DNA from: Hymenobacter cellulosivorans
Lineage (GTDB): Bacteria > Bacteroidota > Bacteroidia > Cytophagales > Hymenobacteraceae
DNA: 64,000 nt
NCBI RefSeq assembly: GCF_022919135.1
Contig: NZ_CP095049.1
Location: 3,910,501-3,974,500 of the forward strand
Direction: 5' to 3'
Under the pieces are notes generated by a model. The model saw nothing but the letters and a program-made list of their open reading frames with translations, was not told where the DNA came from and made no database searches. Below are positions 8,989 through 15,598 of this stretch, piece by piece (the first letter of the stretch is position 1; the number at the start of each line of letters is the position of its first letter). Position numbers and translations under genes: made by a program.

Positions 8989-9369
8989 TAGAAGCGTTAG
9001 GGGTAGGATCAGCAAAAATAGCAGCGAAGTGGTGACTGTTACCCGACACAGCACATTGCGCCCCAGCGCCGCCAACTGCCCGTACACCTCGCTGCGTACC
9101 TGAACTCCTTGGTGCCGTTTGCCTTAGGCCGGGGCCGGATGAGAGGAGCCCCCTACAACATGGGAATTTCTTGCCTGCCCACGCCGATTACCGCACAATA
9201 AGTTTGGAAAGCCCAACTGCGACTTCACGATGCCTTGCTGGAAGAGAAGCGTATTACTCTTGTTCATCCTGCGCAAAATTCGGACTCATGATGGGTGGCA
9301 CGCCCTATTCCAGATAACAGTTTTTCCGCTACTTGGCGTGCCTCCTAACGGTCCAATGCGTGTCAGCCG
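8989..9369. other. Degenerate DNA, no intact gene
   Basis: In the same minus-strand frame as the relic downstream there is a short hydrophobic stretch (SLLFLLILPLTLLIHPL at about 8985-9035) preceded by a basic segment and an in-frame TAA. It may be the end of another dead membrane-protein gene. No promoter, RNA gene or repeat is seen. Confidence 0.35.
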
Positions 9370-9427
9370 GTGCCAAGACTAGCATCTTGGCACAAAAAAA
9401 CGCTCTGGCCAGTAGCCAGAGCGTTTT
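9370..9427. terminator. Two adjacent hairpins downstream of the peroxiredoxin gene
   Basis: GTGCCAAGA (9370-9378) pairs with TCTTGGCAC (9385-9393). Next to it AAAACGCTCTGG pairs with CCAGAGCGTTTT (about 9397-9427). On the minus strand the second has T-runs on both sides and should terminate the peroxiredoxin transcript. Confidence 0.7.
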
Positions 9428-9492
9428 GCAGTTTGAGTATGGCTGAACCATGCAGTTCGGACTTTCCCGAGCAGCAGCCATGGTCGGCCGAA

Positions 9493-10131
9493 TTAGTGCG
9501 AGGCCTGCTTGCCGAGGTAGCTGGCTACGCCCTCACGGGTGGCGTGCATAGCTTCTTTGCCTTCTTCCCAGTTGGCGGGGCATACCTCGCCTTTGGCTTC
9601 GAAGTACTGCAGAGCATCAACCATGCGCATGGCTTCGTCGATGCTGCGGCCCAGCGGACCGTCGTTTACCACTTGGTGACGCACGATGCCGTCCTTGTCA
9701 ATCAGGAACAGGCCACGGTAGGCTAGGGGCGAGCCTACGAAGGTCATTTCGCCGGCTTCGTTGTAGTCGTAGTGGCCACCCAGCACGTCGAAATTCGAGG
9801 CGATAGTCTTGGTAGCATCAGCCACCAGCGGGTAGGTTACGCCCTCGATGCCGCCGTTGTCGCGGGGCGTCTGCAGCCAGGCAAAGTGCGAGAAGTGGGT
9901 ATCGGTCGAGCAGCCCACAATGGCCACGCCCTTGGCTTCGAAATCGGCCAGACGGTCCTGGAACGCAATGATTTCGGTGGGGCACACAAACGTGAAGTCG
10001 GCGGGGTAGAAATAGAAGATAACGTGCTTCTTGCCCAGGTAGCGGTCCAAGGAGAAATCCTCTTCGAATTCGCTGTCGATTACGGCCGTAGCCTTGAAAG
10101 AAGGAGCACGCTTGCCAACGAGAACTGCCAT
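9493..10131 (-). CDS. Typical 2-Cys peroxiredoxin (AhpC/Prx1 type)
   Basis: 212 residues from ATG 10129-10131 (MAVLVGKRAPSFKATAV). It reduces hydrogen peroxide and organic peroxides using thioredoxin-like donors in the cytoplasm. The peroxidatic Cys is in DFTFVCPTEIIAF, the resolving Cys in GEVCPANWEEGKEAM, and the catalytic Arg in the usual GLFLID block region. The C-terminal tail is of the Prx1 kind. The Fur/PerR-type regulator is directly upstream on the same strand across repeat H2, which suggests peroxide-responsive control of the pair (inference). Confidence 0.95.
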   Translation of the reverse strand: MAVLVGKRAPSFKATAVIDSEFEEDFSLDRYLGKKHVIFYFYPADFTFVCPTEIIAFQDRLADFEAKGVAIVGCSTDTHFSHFAWLQTPRDNGGIEGVTYPLVADATKTIASNFDVLGGHYDYNEAGEMTFVGSPLAYRGLFLIDKDGIVRHQVVNDGPLGRSIDEAMRMVDALQYFEAKGEVCPANWEEGKEAMHATREGVASYLGKQASH

Positions 10132-10171
10132 TTTTTGGAGTATTAGGTAAAGTGAAAAAGGAAAAGTTTTT

Positions 10172-10250
10172 AGTTGTTCGTTGCTCGTTGTCAGTTGGTA
10201 GGAGCAAGCGTCAGCACGACCTACCAACTGACAACGAGCAACGAACAACT
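10172..10250. repeat. Heptamer inverted repeat element H2, perfect 31-bp arms
   Basis: The left arm 10172-10202 begins AGTTGTTCGTTGCTCGTTG and the right arm 10220-10250 is its exact complement; the loop is 17 nt. Within the arm the words TTGTTCG, TTGCTCG and TTGTCAG repeat every 7 nt. It begins 2 nt after the regulator's stop codon. Confidence 0.85.
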
Positions 10251-10252
10251 AG

Positions 10253-10717
10253 TCAAGAAGAGGTCCGGGAGCCGGCGATGTGCAGGGAAAAGGAGTGGGG
10301 CTGAAAGTTGCCCAGGCCGCGAGTGGCAAAGAAGTCGCGGATCAGCGCGTCCAGCTCGGGGTTGCTGTAGTCGATGATTTCCTTGGTGTCGGTGCAGTAC
10401 AAGTGGTGGTGGGCCGAGCAGTCGGAGTCGTAGCGGCGGCAAGCGCCCTCGGCAGAAGCCACACGCTTGGTGAGGCCGGCAGCCACGAAGCTGTCCAGCG
10501 TTTTGTACACAGTGCCCAACGATACGGTCGGCTCGGTAGCGGCTACCTGCCGGTGTACCTGCTCAGCGGTAGGGTGGCCCGGCAGCACCACGAGGCTTTC
10601 CAGAATCAGGATGCGCTGGGTGGTGGCGCGCAGCCCGGCTGTGGCCAGGCGCTGGCGCAGCTCGTCCCGGTTGGGCTGGCAGCCGGGGAACTCAGGATGG
10701 TCGGAAAAAGGTGTCAC
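10253..10717 (-). CDS. Fur family transcriptional regulator (PerR-like)
   Basis: 154 residues using the GTG at 10715-10717. The open frame extends to an ATG at 10768, but a -7 box (10737-10744) lies inside that extension, and the shorter form is the usual Fur length. It has a winged-helix N-domain with recognition helix SLGTVYKTLDSF and a C-terminal metal/dimer domain with HHHLYC. The second CxxC pair typical of structural zinc sites is not obvious. Its place upstream of the peroxiredoxin gene argues for a PerR-type role in the peroxide response rather than iron uptake, but Fur, Zur and PerR cannot be separated by sequence alone. Confidence 0.85.
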   Translation of the reverse strand: MTPFSDHPEFPGCQPNRDELRQRLATAGLRATTQRILILESLVVLPGHPTAEQVHRQVAATEPTVSLGTVYKTLDSFVAAGLTKRVASAEGACRRYDSDCSAHHHLYCTDTKEIIDYSNPELDALIRDFFATRGLGNFQPHSFSLHIAGSRTSS

Positions 10718-10720
10718 AGG

Positions 10721-10744
10721 TAAGAATGATTCTCCACAAAGGTA
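10721..10744 (-). promoter_or_regulatory. Promoter and candidate autoregulatory operator of the Fur-family gene
   Basis: A -7 box TACCTTTG (10737-10744, minus strand) is followed by the 11-bp perfect palindrome AGAATGATTCT (10723-10733). Centred at 10728 it fits a 7-1-7 Fur/PerR box with AGAAT/ATTCT half-sites. It would cover the transcription start, as expected for autorepression. The operator is inferred from similarity to the family consensus. Confidence 0.5.
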
Positions 10745-10817
10745 GTTGGAGAAGCTATTGCTTGCCAAAAAGGTTTAAAAAACGATTAAAATCAGGTTTC
10801 CGAAATCTAGCTCCCGA

Positions 10818-12113
10818 CTAAATCAACCCATCTACTGGCACGGCCCGGCACACAAACTGGAAGGTCTGGCGGCTGCGCTGTTCAAGTAGCAGCTCCCGGC
10901 CCGTGGTGAGCCGCTGCAAGCTGGCCTTATCGTAGTTCTTGATGGTGTAAAGCTCCAGCTCCGTATTGTAGTGAATCGTGAACTGGTCGCGCAGCTGGCC
11001 CAGCAGCTTTTCCAGGCGGTAGGCCGAGAAGTCGGTGCAGACCGAAAAGGAGATGGCCGAGTTCTGCATCATGTTGATTTTGAGCCGAACCTGGGCCAGA
11101 GTACCGAAAATCACTTGGAGGTTTTCCTCGGAAATAAAGGTCAGGTCCTTCGACTCAAACGAAATCAGGCACTGCCCGTCCTTGCGAATAAAGGCCGGGG
11201 CCAGCGGCTCGTGCCGCCCGTCGCCGATGCGCGTGCCCTCGGCCGCCGGGTCCAGAAATGACTTGACGAAAAGCGGAATCTGGCGCACGGCCAGGGGCTT
11301 GATGGTTTTGGGGTGAATAACCGAGGCCCCGTAGTATGCCATTTCAATGGTTTCCTGGTAGCTGATGGCCGGAAACCGCACTGTGTCGGCAAAGAACTTG
11401 GGGTCGGCATTGAGCAACCCGGCCACGTCTTTCCAGATGGTCACGGCCTTTGCCTGCAGGCAGTAGGCAAAAATAGCGGCCGTGTAGTCGGAGCCTTCCC
11501 GGCCTAGGGTGGTGGTTTGGCCATTCGGCGTGCCACCCAGAAAGCCCTGGGTTACTACTGGGCCGCGCTGCAGCAGGGCAGGCAACTGGTCGCGCACGTT
11601 CCACTCGGTGGTGGGCCAGTCGATGCGGCCCTCGCGCCAGGTGTGGTCGGTACGCAGCAGGGGGCGACAGTCAAGCCACTGGGCTTCTAGGGCCCGGGCT
11701 ACAATGCAGGTGGCCAGCAGCTCGCCGAAGCTGATGACCTGGTCGTAGTGCTGGTCGTAGGCATCGGCCGGGGCGGGTTGCTTCTGTAGCGTGGCTAGCT
11801 GCTGGTCCAGTTGCTCCAGCAGGTCATGAAGCTGGCTAGCTTCCCCAGCTTCGCCGCCGAACAGCTCCTGAGCCACACTCAGGTGGAAGTAGCGCAGCGT
11901 AGCGAGTGGGGGTGCGTAGTCCTGCCCGGTGAAGGCCAGCTGAAAGATTTCCTCCAGGGCGTTGGTGGTCTTGCCCATGGCCGAAACCACGATGAGTAGC
12001 TGCTGCTGAGCCGCGTGCTCCCGCACGATTTGGGTTAGATTCCGGATGGCGGCAGCGTCTTTTACCGAGGCGCCGCCGAACTTATATACCTGGAGCAAAT
12101 GGGGTTCCTGCAT
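10818..12113 (-). CDS. Aspartate kinase
   Basis: 431 residues. It phosphorylates aspartate, the first step to lysine, threonine and methionine. The N-terminal kinase domain has VYKFGGASVKDAAAI (about 10) and the block LGREGSDYTAAIFA. The C-terminal part (about 290-431) has two ACT-like regulatory regions, so feedback inhibition is likely. It is a monofunctional enzyme, not fused to homoserine dehydrogenase. It is divergent from fbp with overlapping regulatory space. The -7 box ends 4 nt before the ATG, suggesting a leaderless mRNA. Confidence 0.94.
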   Translation of the reverse strand: MQEPHLLQVYKFGGASVKDAAAIRNLTQIVREHAAQQQLLIVVSAMGKTTNALEEIFQLAFTGQDYAPPLATLRYFHLSVAQELFGGEAGEASQLHDLLEQLDQQLATLQKQPAPADAYDQHYDQVISFGELLATCIVARALEAQWLDCRPLLRTDHTWREGRIDWPTTEWNVRDQLPALLQRGPVVTQGFLGGTPNGQTTTLGREGSDYTAAIFAYCLQAKAVTIWKDVAGLLNADPKFFADTVRFPAISYQETIEMAYYGASVIHPKTIKPLAVRQIPLFVKSFLDPAAEGTRIGDGRHEPLAPAFIRKDGQCLISFESKDLTFISEENLQVIFGTLAQVRLKINMMQNSAISFSVCTDFSAYRLEKLLGQLRDQFTIHYNTELELYTIKNYDKASLQRLTTGRELLLEQRSRQTFQFVCRAVPVDGLI

Positions 12114-12117
12114 GGGC

Positions 12118-12125
12118 CAAAAGTA
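12118..12125 (-). promoter_or_regulatory. -7 box (TACTTTTG) 4 nt before the aspartate kinase ATG
   Basis: TACTTTTG is followed by GCCC and then the ATG at 12113. With the -7 box at its normal distance, transcription would begin at or next to the A of the start codon. Confidence 0.5.
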
Positions 12126-12156
12126 GGCAGCGGGCGGCAGATGTGGCGAAAAAGCT

Positions 12157-12164
12157 TAGTTTTG
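12157..12164 (+). promoter_or_regulatory. -7 box (TAGTTTTG) for fructose-bisphosphatase
   Basis: Matches TAnnTTTG and lies 34 nt upstream of the fbp ATG, giving a leader of about 30 nt. It is divergent from the aspartate kinase promoter, with 31 nt between the two boxes. Confidence 0.5.
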
Positions 12165-12198
12165 TAGGCCAGAACCACCTGCTCACCCACCCACTTTT

Positions 12199-13221
12199 AT
12201 GGACCACAACAAACTGGCTCTCCCCGTCGGTACCACCCTCGACCGATTCATTATGCGCAAGCAGGAGGACTTCCCCTACGCTACCGGGGAACTCTCGCAA
12301 CTGCTGCGTGATATTGCCCTGGCAGCCAAGATTGTAAACCGCGAAATCAACCGTTCCGGTCTCATCGACATTGCCGGCGCCTACGGCAACCAGAACGTGC
12401 AGGGCGAAGACCAGCAGAAGCTCGACGTCATTGCCAACATCCGCTTTATCCGGGCGCTGCGCAACGGGGGCGAAGTCTGCACCATCATTTCCGAAGAAGA
12501 TGAGGACATGATTCAGACTGGCAACAACCAGGGCAAGTACGTCGTGGCCATCGATCCGCTCGACGGCTCCTCCAATATCGACGTCAACGTCAGCATCGGC
12601 ACCATCTTCAGCATCTACCGCCGCGTGTCGCCCACCGGCACCGAGGGCACCGAGCAGGACTGCCTGCAGACCGGCACCCACCAGGTAGCGGCCGGCTACG
12701 TGATTTACGGCTCCAGCACCATGCTCGTATACACGACCGGCAACGGGGTGAACGGCTTCACCTACGAGCACTCCCTGGGCGAATTCTTCCTTTCGCACCC
12801 CAACATCAGCACGCCCCAAACCGGCGCTATCTATTCTATCAACGAAGGCAGCTCGGAGTACTTCTCCGAAGGTATGGCCGCCTTCGTAACTCACTGCAAG
12901 CAGCAGGGCTACTCGGCTCGCTACATCGGCTCGTTGGTGGCCGATTTTCACCGCAACCTGCTCAAGGGCGGCATCTACATGTATCCGGCTACCAAGAAAG
13001 CCCCCAACGGCAAACTGCGCCTCATGTACGAGTGCAACGCCCTGGCTTTCATCGTGGAGCAGGCCGGTGGCAAATCCAGCAACGGCCGCAGCCGCACCAT
13101 GGAAATCGAGCCCAAGGGCCTGCACGACCGGAGTCCGCTGTTTATCGGTTCCACGGAACTGGTCGAAAAGGCCGAGGAATTCCTGGCCGCTGAATACACC
13201 GACGCAGTAGCCTCGCTCTAG
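12199..13221 (+). CDS. fbp: Fructose-1,6-bisphosphatase, class I
   Basis: 340 residues. It hydrolyses fructose-1,6-bisphosphate to fructose-6-phosphate in gluconeogenesis. Diagnostic metal and catalytic blocks are visible: [10 protein letters not shown], the signature [20 protein letters not shown] (about 117-136) and the substrate-binding region [20 protein letters not shown] near 255. Full length for the family. A strong terminator follows. Confidence 0.97.
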   Translation: MDHNKLALPVGTTLDRFIMRKQEDFPYATGELSQLLRDIALAAKIVNREINRSGLIDIAGAYGNQNVQGEDQQKLDVIANIRFIRALRNGGEVCTIISEEDEDMIQTGNNQGKYVVAIDPLDGSSNIDVNVSIGTIFSIYRRVSPTGTEGTEQDCLQTGTHQVAAGYVIYGSSTMLVYTTGNGVNGFTYEHSLGEFFLSHPNISTPQTGAIYSINEGSSEYFSEGMAAFVTHCKQQGYSARYIGSLVADFHRNLLKGGIYMYPATKKAPNGKLRLMYECNALAFIVEQAGGKSSNGRSRTMEIEPKGLHDRSPLFIGSTELVEKAEEFLAAEYTDAVASL

Positions 13222-13241
13222 TCGTAGACTGAGCTCATACA

Positions 13242-13285
13242 TATAAAAAAGCCCGGCGGAATAATATCCGCCGGGCTTTTTTATA
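13242..13285. terminator. Bidirectional terminator between fbp and the DUF5606 gene
   Basis: A stem AAAAAAGCCCGGCGGA / TCCGCCGGGCTTTTTT around a short AT loop. It is symmetrical, with A- and T-runs on both sides, and serves two converging genes. Confidence 0.85.
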
Positions 13286-13301
13286 TGCGTAAAAGCGAAA
13301 C

Positions 13302-13934
13302 TTACTCCGCTTTCTTCTTCGCCTTTTTGGCCGGAGCTGCCGTAACGGCTTCGGGGTTGCCAGCCGCTTCCGAATCCTGCTCGGTCGGAATAATACCAGC
13401 GGTGCTCAGGGCCTCATCGGCTGCTGGCGTATCCTGCTGGGTGCCGGCTTCGGTCGATTCCTTGGTAGCGGTTTGATTCTGGCCATTGGACTGACCATCG
13501 GCCGCTTCCTCCGGGGAGGCGCCGGCTTCGGCGTCGGCAGCCTGGTATTCGAGGCGGCCGCTTACGGCTTTGTACCAGGTCACCAGCTTCTTAATGTCCG
13601 ACATGTACACGCGCTGCCGGTCGTAGTCCGGGATGATTTCACCCATGAACGTGGCCAGTTCCCGGTCGTCCGACTTGTTGGTAACGGTCAGGTCAGTGCC
13701 GTACTTCTGGTAGATCCGGTCAAACACCTCCGTCAGCGGAACCGTCTGGTCGTAATCCTGGGTGTAAATGGAAATCTCCTGCAGCAGCGAAACTTTGTTG
13801 CGCGCCGAAGCTACGGAGCGGGTGCCGCGTTCATCAAGCGACTCTACAATGACGCCGGCACGGGTAGGACGCACCAGGCGATACAGACCGGGCATTCCAC
13901 TGATGGCGGCAATTTCCTTGAGGTCGTAGGGCAT
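13302..13934 (-). CDS. DUF5606 family protein
   Basis: 210 residues. The first ~145 residues match a Bacteroidota-specific family that I recognise by its start DLKEIAAISGMPGLYRLV and the following GVIVESLDERGTR. The function is unknown. The C-terminal ~65 residues are low complexity, rich in Ala, Glu, Gln and Thr, with a lysine-rich end (KKAKKKAE), suggesting a flexible or nucleic-acid-binding tail. No signal peptide, so it is probably cytoplasmic. It is downstream of the TonB-like gene on the same strand (31 nt gap) and possibly co-transcribed. Confidence 0.8.
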   Translation of the reverse strand: MPYDLKEIAAISGMPGLYRLVRPTRAGVIVESLDERGTRSVASARNKVSLLQEISIYTQDYDQTVPLTEVFDRIYQKYGTDLTVTNKSDDRELATFMGEIIPDYDRQRVYMSDIKKLVTWYKAVSGRLEYQAADAEAGASPEEAADGQSNGQNQTATKESTEAGTQQDTPAADEALSTAGIIPTEQDSEAAGNPEAVTAAPAKKAKKKAE

Positions 13935-13965
13935 AAAAAGAAAGGTTGGGTAAGAAAAACAACTA

Positions 13966-14460
13966 TTACTCGGTAGGGGCAGGAGCCGCCTCCTTGCCCG
14001 GAGCGGGCAGCTTAAATACGATGGGCAGGCTGGTCAGGACGGCGTACCCGGGTTTGTTGAACTTGAGCAGGCGCGTTACGCGCAAGGCCTCTTCGCCACA
14101 GCCCCCGCCGATATTTTTCACCAGCTTGATACCCGACATCGTGCCGTCGGTGTTCAGCGTGAAGCTCACGATGCAGGTGCCCTGAATCCGGTTGCGGCGC
14201 GCCATAACTGGGTATTTCAATTCTTTTTCGATGAAGGCGTACAGGGCTTCCTGCCCGCCCTCGTAGTACTCGGCCACGGGAATGGACTTGCCGACGTGGC
14301 CCGGCGCCGGCGCAGCGGCGGGAGCGGCCTCCGTCGCCGCGGGGGTAGTTTGCTCGGGTGTAGGTCCTTCAGTCTTTACTTTAACCTTCGTTTTTTGGGC
14401 AAAGGCCGTTGACGTACCGGCGAGAAGGGCCAAGGCCAGAATAAATGGGATTTTTTTCAT
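13966..14460 (-). CDS. Secreted protein with TonB C-terminal domain
   Basis: 164 residues. A cleavable signal peptide (MKKIPFILALALLAGTSTAFAQ) is followed by a KTKVKVKT basic segment, an Ala/Pro/Thr-rich linker and a TonB C-terminal fold (about 75-155; YPVMARRNRIQGTCIVSFTL and EEALRVTRLLKF). Canonical TonB keeps an uncleaved N-terminal membrane anchor; here the signal peptide looks cleavable, so this is more likely a periplasmic TonB-domain protein than an energy transducer. Role unknown. Confidence 0.8.
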   Translation of the reverse strand: MKKIPFILALALLAGTSTAFAQKTKVKVKTEGPTPEQTTPAATEAAPAAAPAPGHVGKSIPVAEYYEGGQEALYAFIEKELKYPVMARRNRIQGTCIVSFTLNTDGTMSGIKLVKNIGGGCGEEALRVTRLLKFNKPGYAVLTSLPIVFKLPAPGKEAAPAPTE

Positions 14461-14535
14461 GGAAAAAACCGGGAGAAAAAAGAGAAAATAAGGGGTGAAT
14501 TGTTGGCCGGTGAGCGTGGCAATTACAGGGCCAAT

Positions 14536-15153
14536 CTACGCATTCTCCGCTTCCTGGGCTAATTGACGGTTTATTTCGTCAATAAAAGCCAGCACTTCTT
14601 CACGGCCCGTTTTCTCCTCGGCCGATGTAATAAAATGACGCGGTAACTCGTCCCAGCTTTGCTGCATCTTCTGCAAGTAGGCCGTGATATTCTGCTGCGT
14701 GCGGGAGCTCGACTGCTTGTCGGCTTTGGTAAAAACCATCACGAACGGAATACCTGCCGCACCGAGCATTTCCATAAATTCCAAGTCGGGCGCCAATGGG
14801 GCGTGGCGGGAGTCAATCAGAACAAATACGCACGCCAGGTTTTCCCGATTGCGCATATAGTAATTAATCATTTTGCCCCAAGTGGCCCGCGAATCCTTGC
14901 TGACTTTCGCGTAGCCGTAGCCGGGCAAATCGACCAGGTACCAATTGTCATTAATTAAGAAATGATTGATTAATTGGGTTTTGCCCGGCAAAGACGAGGT
15001 TTTGGCCAAGCCTTTATGCCCAGTCAGCATATTAATTAACGAAGATTTACCTACGTTGGAACGGCCAATAAAGGCGTATTCGGGCAAGGTCGGCGGCGGA
15101 CACTGGTCCACGCGCGAATTGCTCATCATAAATTTCGCTTCGCGGATAATCAT
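14536..15153 (-). CDS. engB: Ribosome biogenesis GTPase EngB/YsxC
   Basis: 205 residues from ATG 15151-15153; an upstream extension contains the promoter. It is a TRAFAC GTPase needed for large-subunit assembly and usually essential. Motifs: G1 GRSNVGKSSLIN (about 35), G3 DLPGYGYAKVS (about 82), G4 FTKADK (about 150), G5 TSAEEKTGREE. The -7 box TACCTTTG (15179-15186) gives a leader of about 20 nt. Divergent from the RNA/OmpA region. Confidence 0.96.
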   Translation of the reverse strand: MIIREAKFMMSNSRVDQCPPPTLPEYAFIGRSNVGKSSLINMLTGHKGLAKTSSLPGKTQLINHFLINDNWYLVDLPGYGYAKVSKDSRATWGKMINYYMRNRENLACVFVLIDSRHAPLAPDLEFMEMLGAAGIPFVMVFTKADKQSSSRTQQNITAYLQKMQQSWDELPRHFITSAEEKTGREEVLAFIDEINRQLAQEAENA

Positions 15154-15178
15154 AAGCCAAAATGCTGGGGTGAGGCTG

Positions 15179-15186
15179 CAAAGGTA
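15179..15186 (-). promoter_or_regulatory. -7 box (TACCTTTG) for engB
   Basis: Fits TAnnTTTG and lies 25 nt upstream of the engB ATG, inside the longer open frame, which supports the shorter start. Confidence 0.5.
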
Positions 15187-15234
15187 GCAGATAACGACGG
15201 GTGAAGCCGCGCAATAAATTTTTACGGGAAAACC

Positions 15235-15263
15235 TTGCAGTTTACGAAGCACACCTATATTTG
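15235..15263 (+). promoter_or_regulatory. Promoter (TTG - 18 nt - TATATTTG) in the OmpA upstream region
   Basis: TTG at 15235-15237 and TATATTTG at 15256-15263 match the -33/-7 arrangement. It points towards the candidate RNA and the OmpA gene, and would add a second, longer transcript. Confidence 0.5.
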
Positions 15264-15373
15264 CGCGGCCTGTAGCCCGTTCTTACGTACAGAAGCCCAG
15301 GACCTTTTGCCGCTTCAGATTATGTAAAACCATTTTGCAATTGGATACGGCTAAGGTCGTATTATAAAATTTC

Positions 15374-15381
15374 TATCTTTG
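15374..15381 (+). promoter_or_regulatory. -7 box (TATCTTTG) at the head of the candidate RNA
   Basis: Matches TAnnTTTG. Transcription should begin near 15385, just before the closing stem of the predicted RNA structure. No clear -33 TTG at the ideal distance. Confidence 0.5.
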
Positions 15382-15384
15382 CCC

Positions 15385-15554
15385 GCAACTTGCCTTGTTC
15401 CGTATTGCCAAGCTGGTGCCCTTTGAAGCGTGAAAGTTCCTTTTATAGCGCTTCTGTCCAGAAAAAAACGGCTGGCAGGCTTAACCCTGGAACAGGTTTT
15501 CAGTATAAGAGGCAACTCTTAAAAAATTTGCAGCCGCAAAGGGCGGCTCTTTTT
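15385..15554 (+). ncRNA. Candidate structured small RNA (6S-like fold) or OmpA leader attenuator
   Basis: About 170 nt between a -7 box and an intrinsic terminator, with no convincing frame. It can fold as a long interrupted stem: CCTTGTTCC (15393-15401) with GGAACAGG (15489-15496), TTGCC-AGC (about 15405-15412) with GCTGGCAG (about 15471-15478), and an apical hairpin GAAGCG (15425-15430) with CGCTTC (15449-15454). A GCAA-tetraloop hairpin AAGAG/CTCTT (about 15507-15520) and a terminator follow. A closed stem with large internal loops resembles 6S RNA, and Bacteroidota 6S genes are divergent in sequence. The alternative is an attenuator of the OmpA gene. Identity not proven. Confidence 0.4.
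15532..15554 (+). terminator. Intrinsic terminator 45 nt before the OmpA-family ATG
   Basis: AGCCGC pairs with GCGGCT, followed by TCTTTTT. It lies upstream of the OmpA gene rather than after a protein gene, so it ends a short RNA or attenuates the leader. Confidence 0.65.
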
Positions 15555-15598
15555 CTGCAAACCTCCCTGCAACTCCTTATTCTCAAACCCCTCCTACA

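Noticed and set aside
12082..13242. 386-residue frame antisense to fbp, and a 492-residue frame antisense to lpxC/fabZ (61360-62838)
   Set aside because: Sense strand carries complete enzymes with catalytic motifs. The antisense products are low in motif content and show biased composition.
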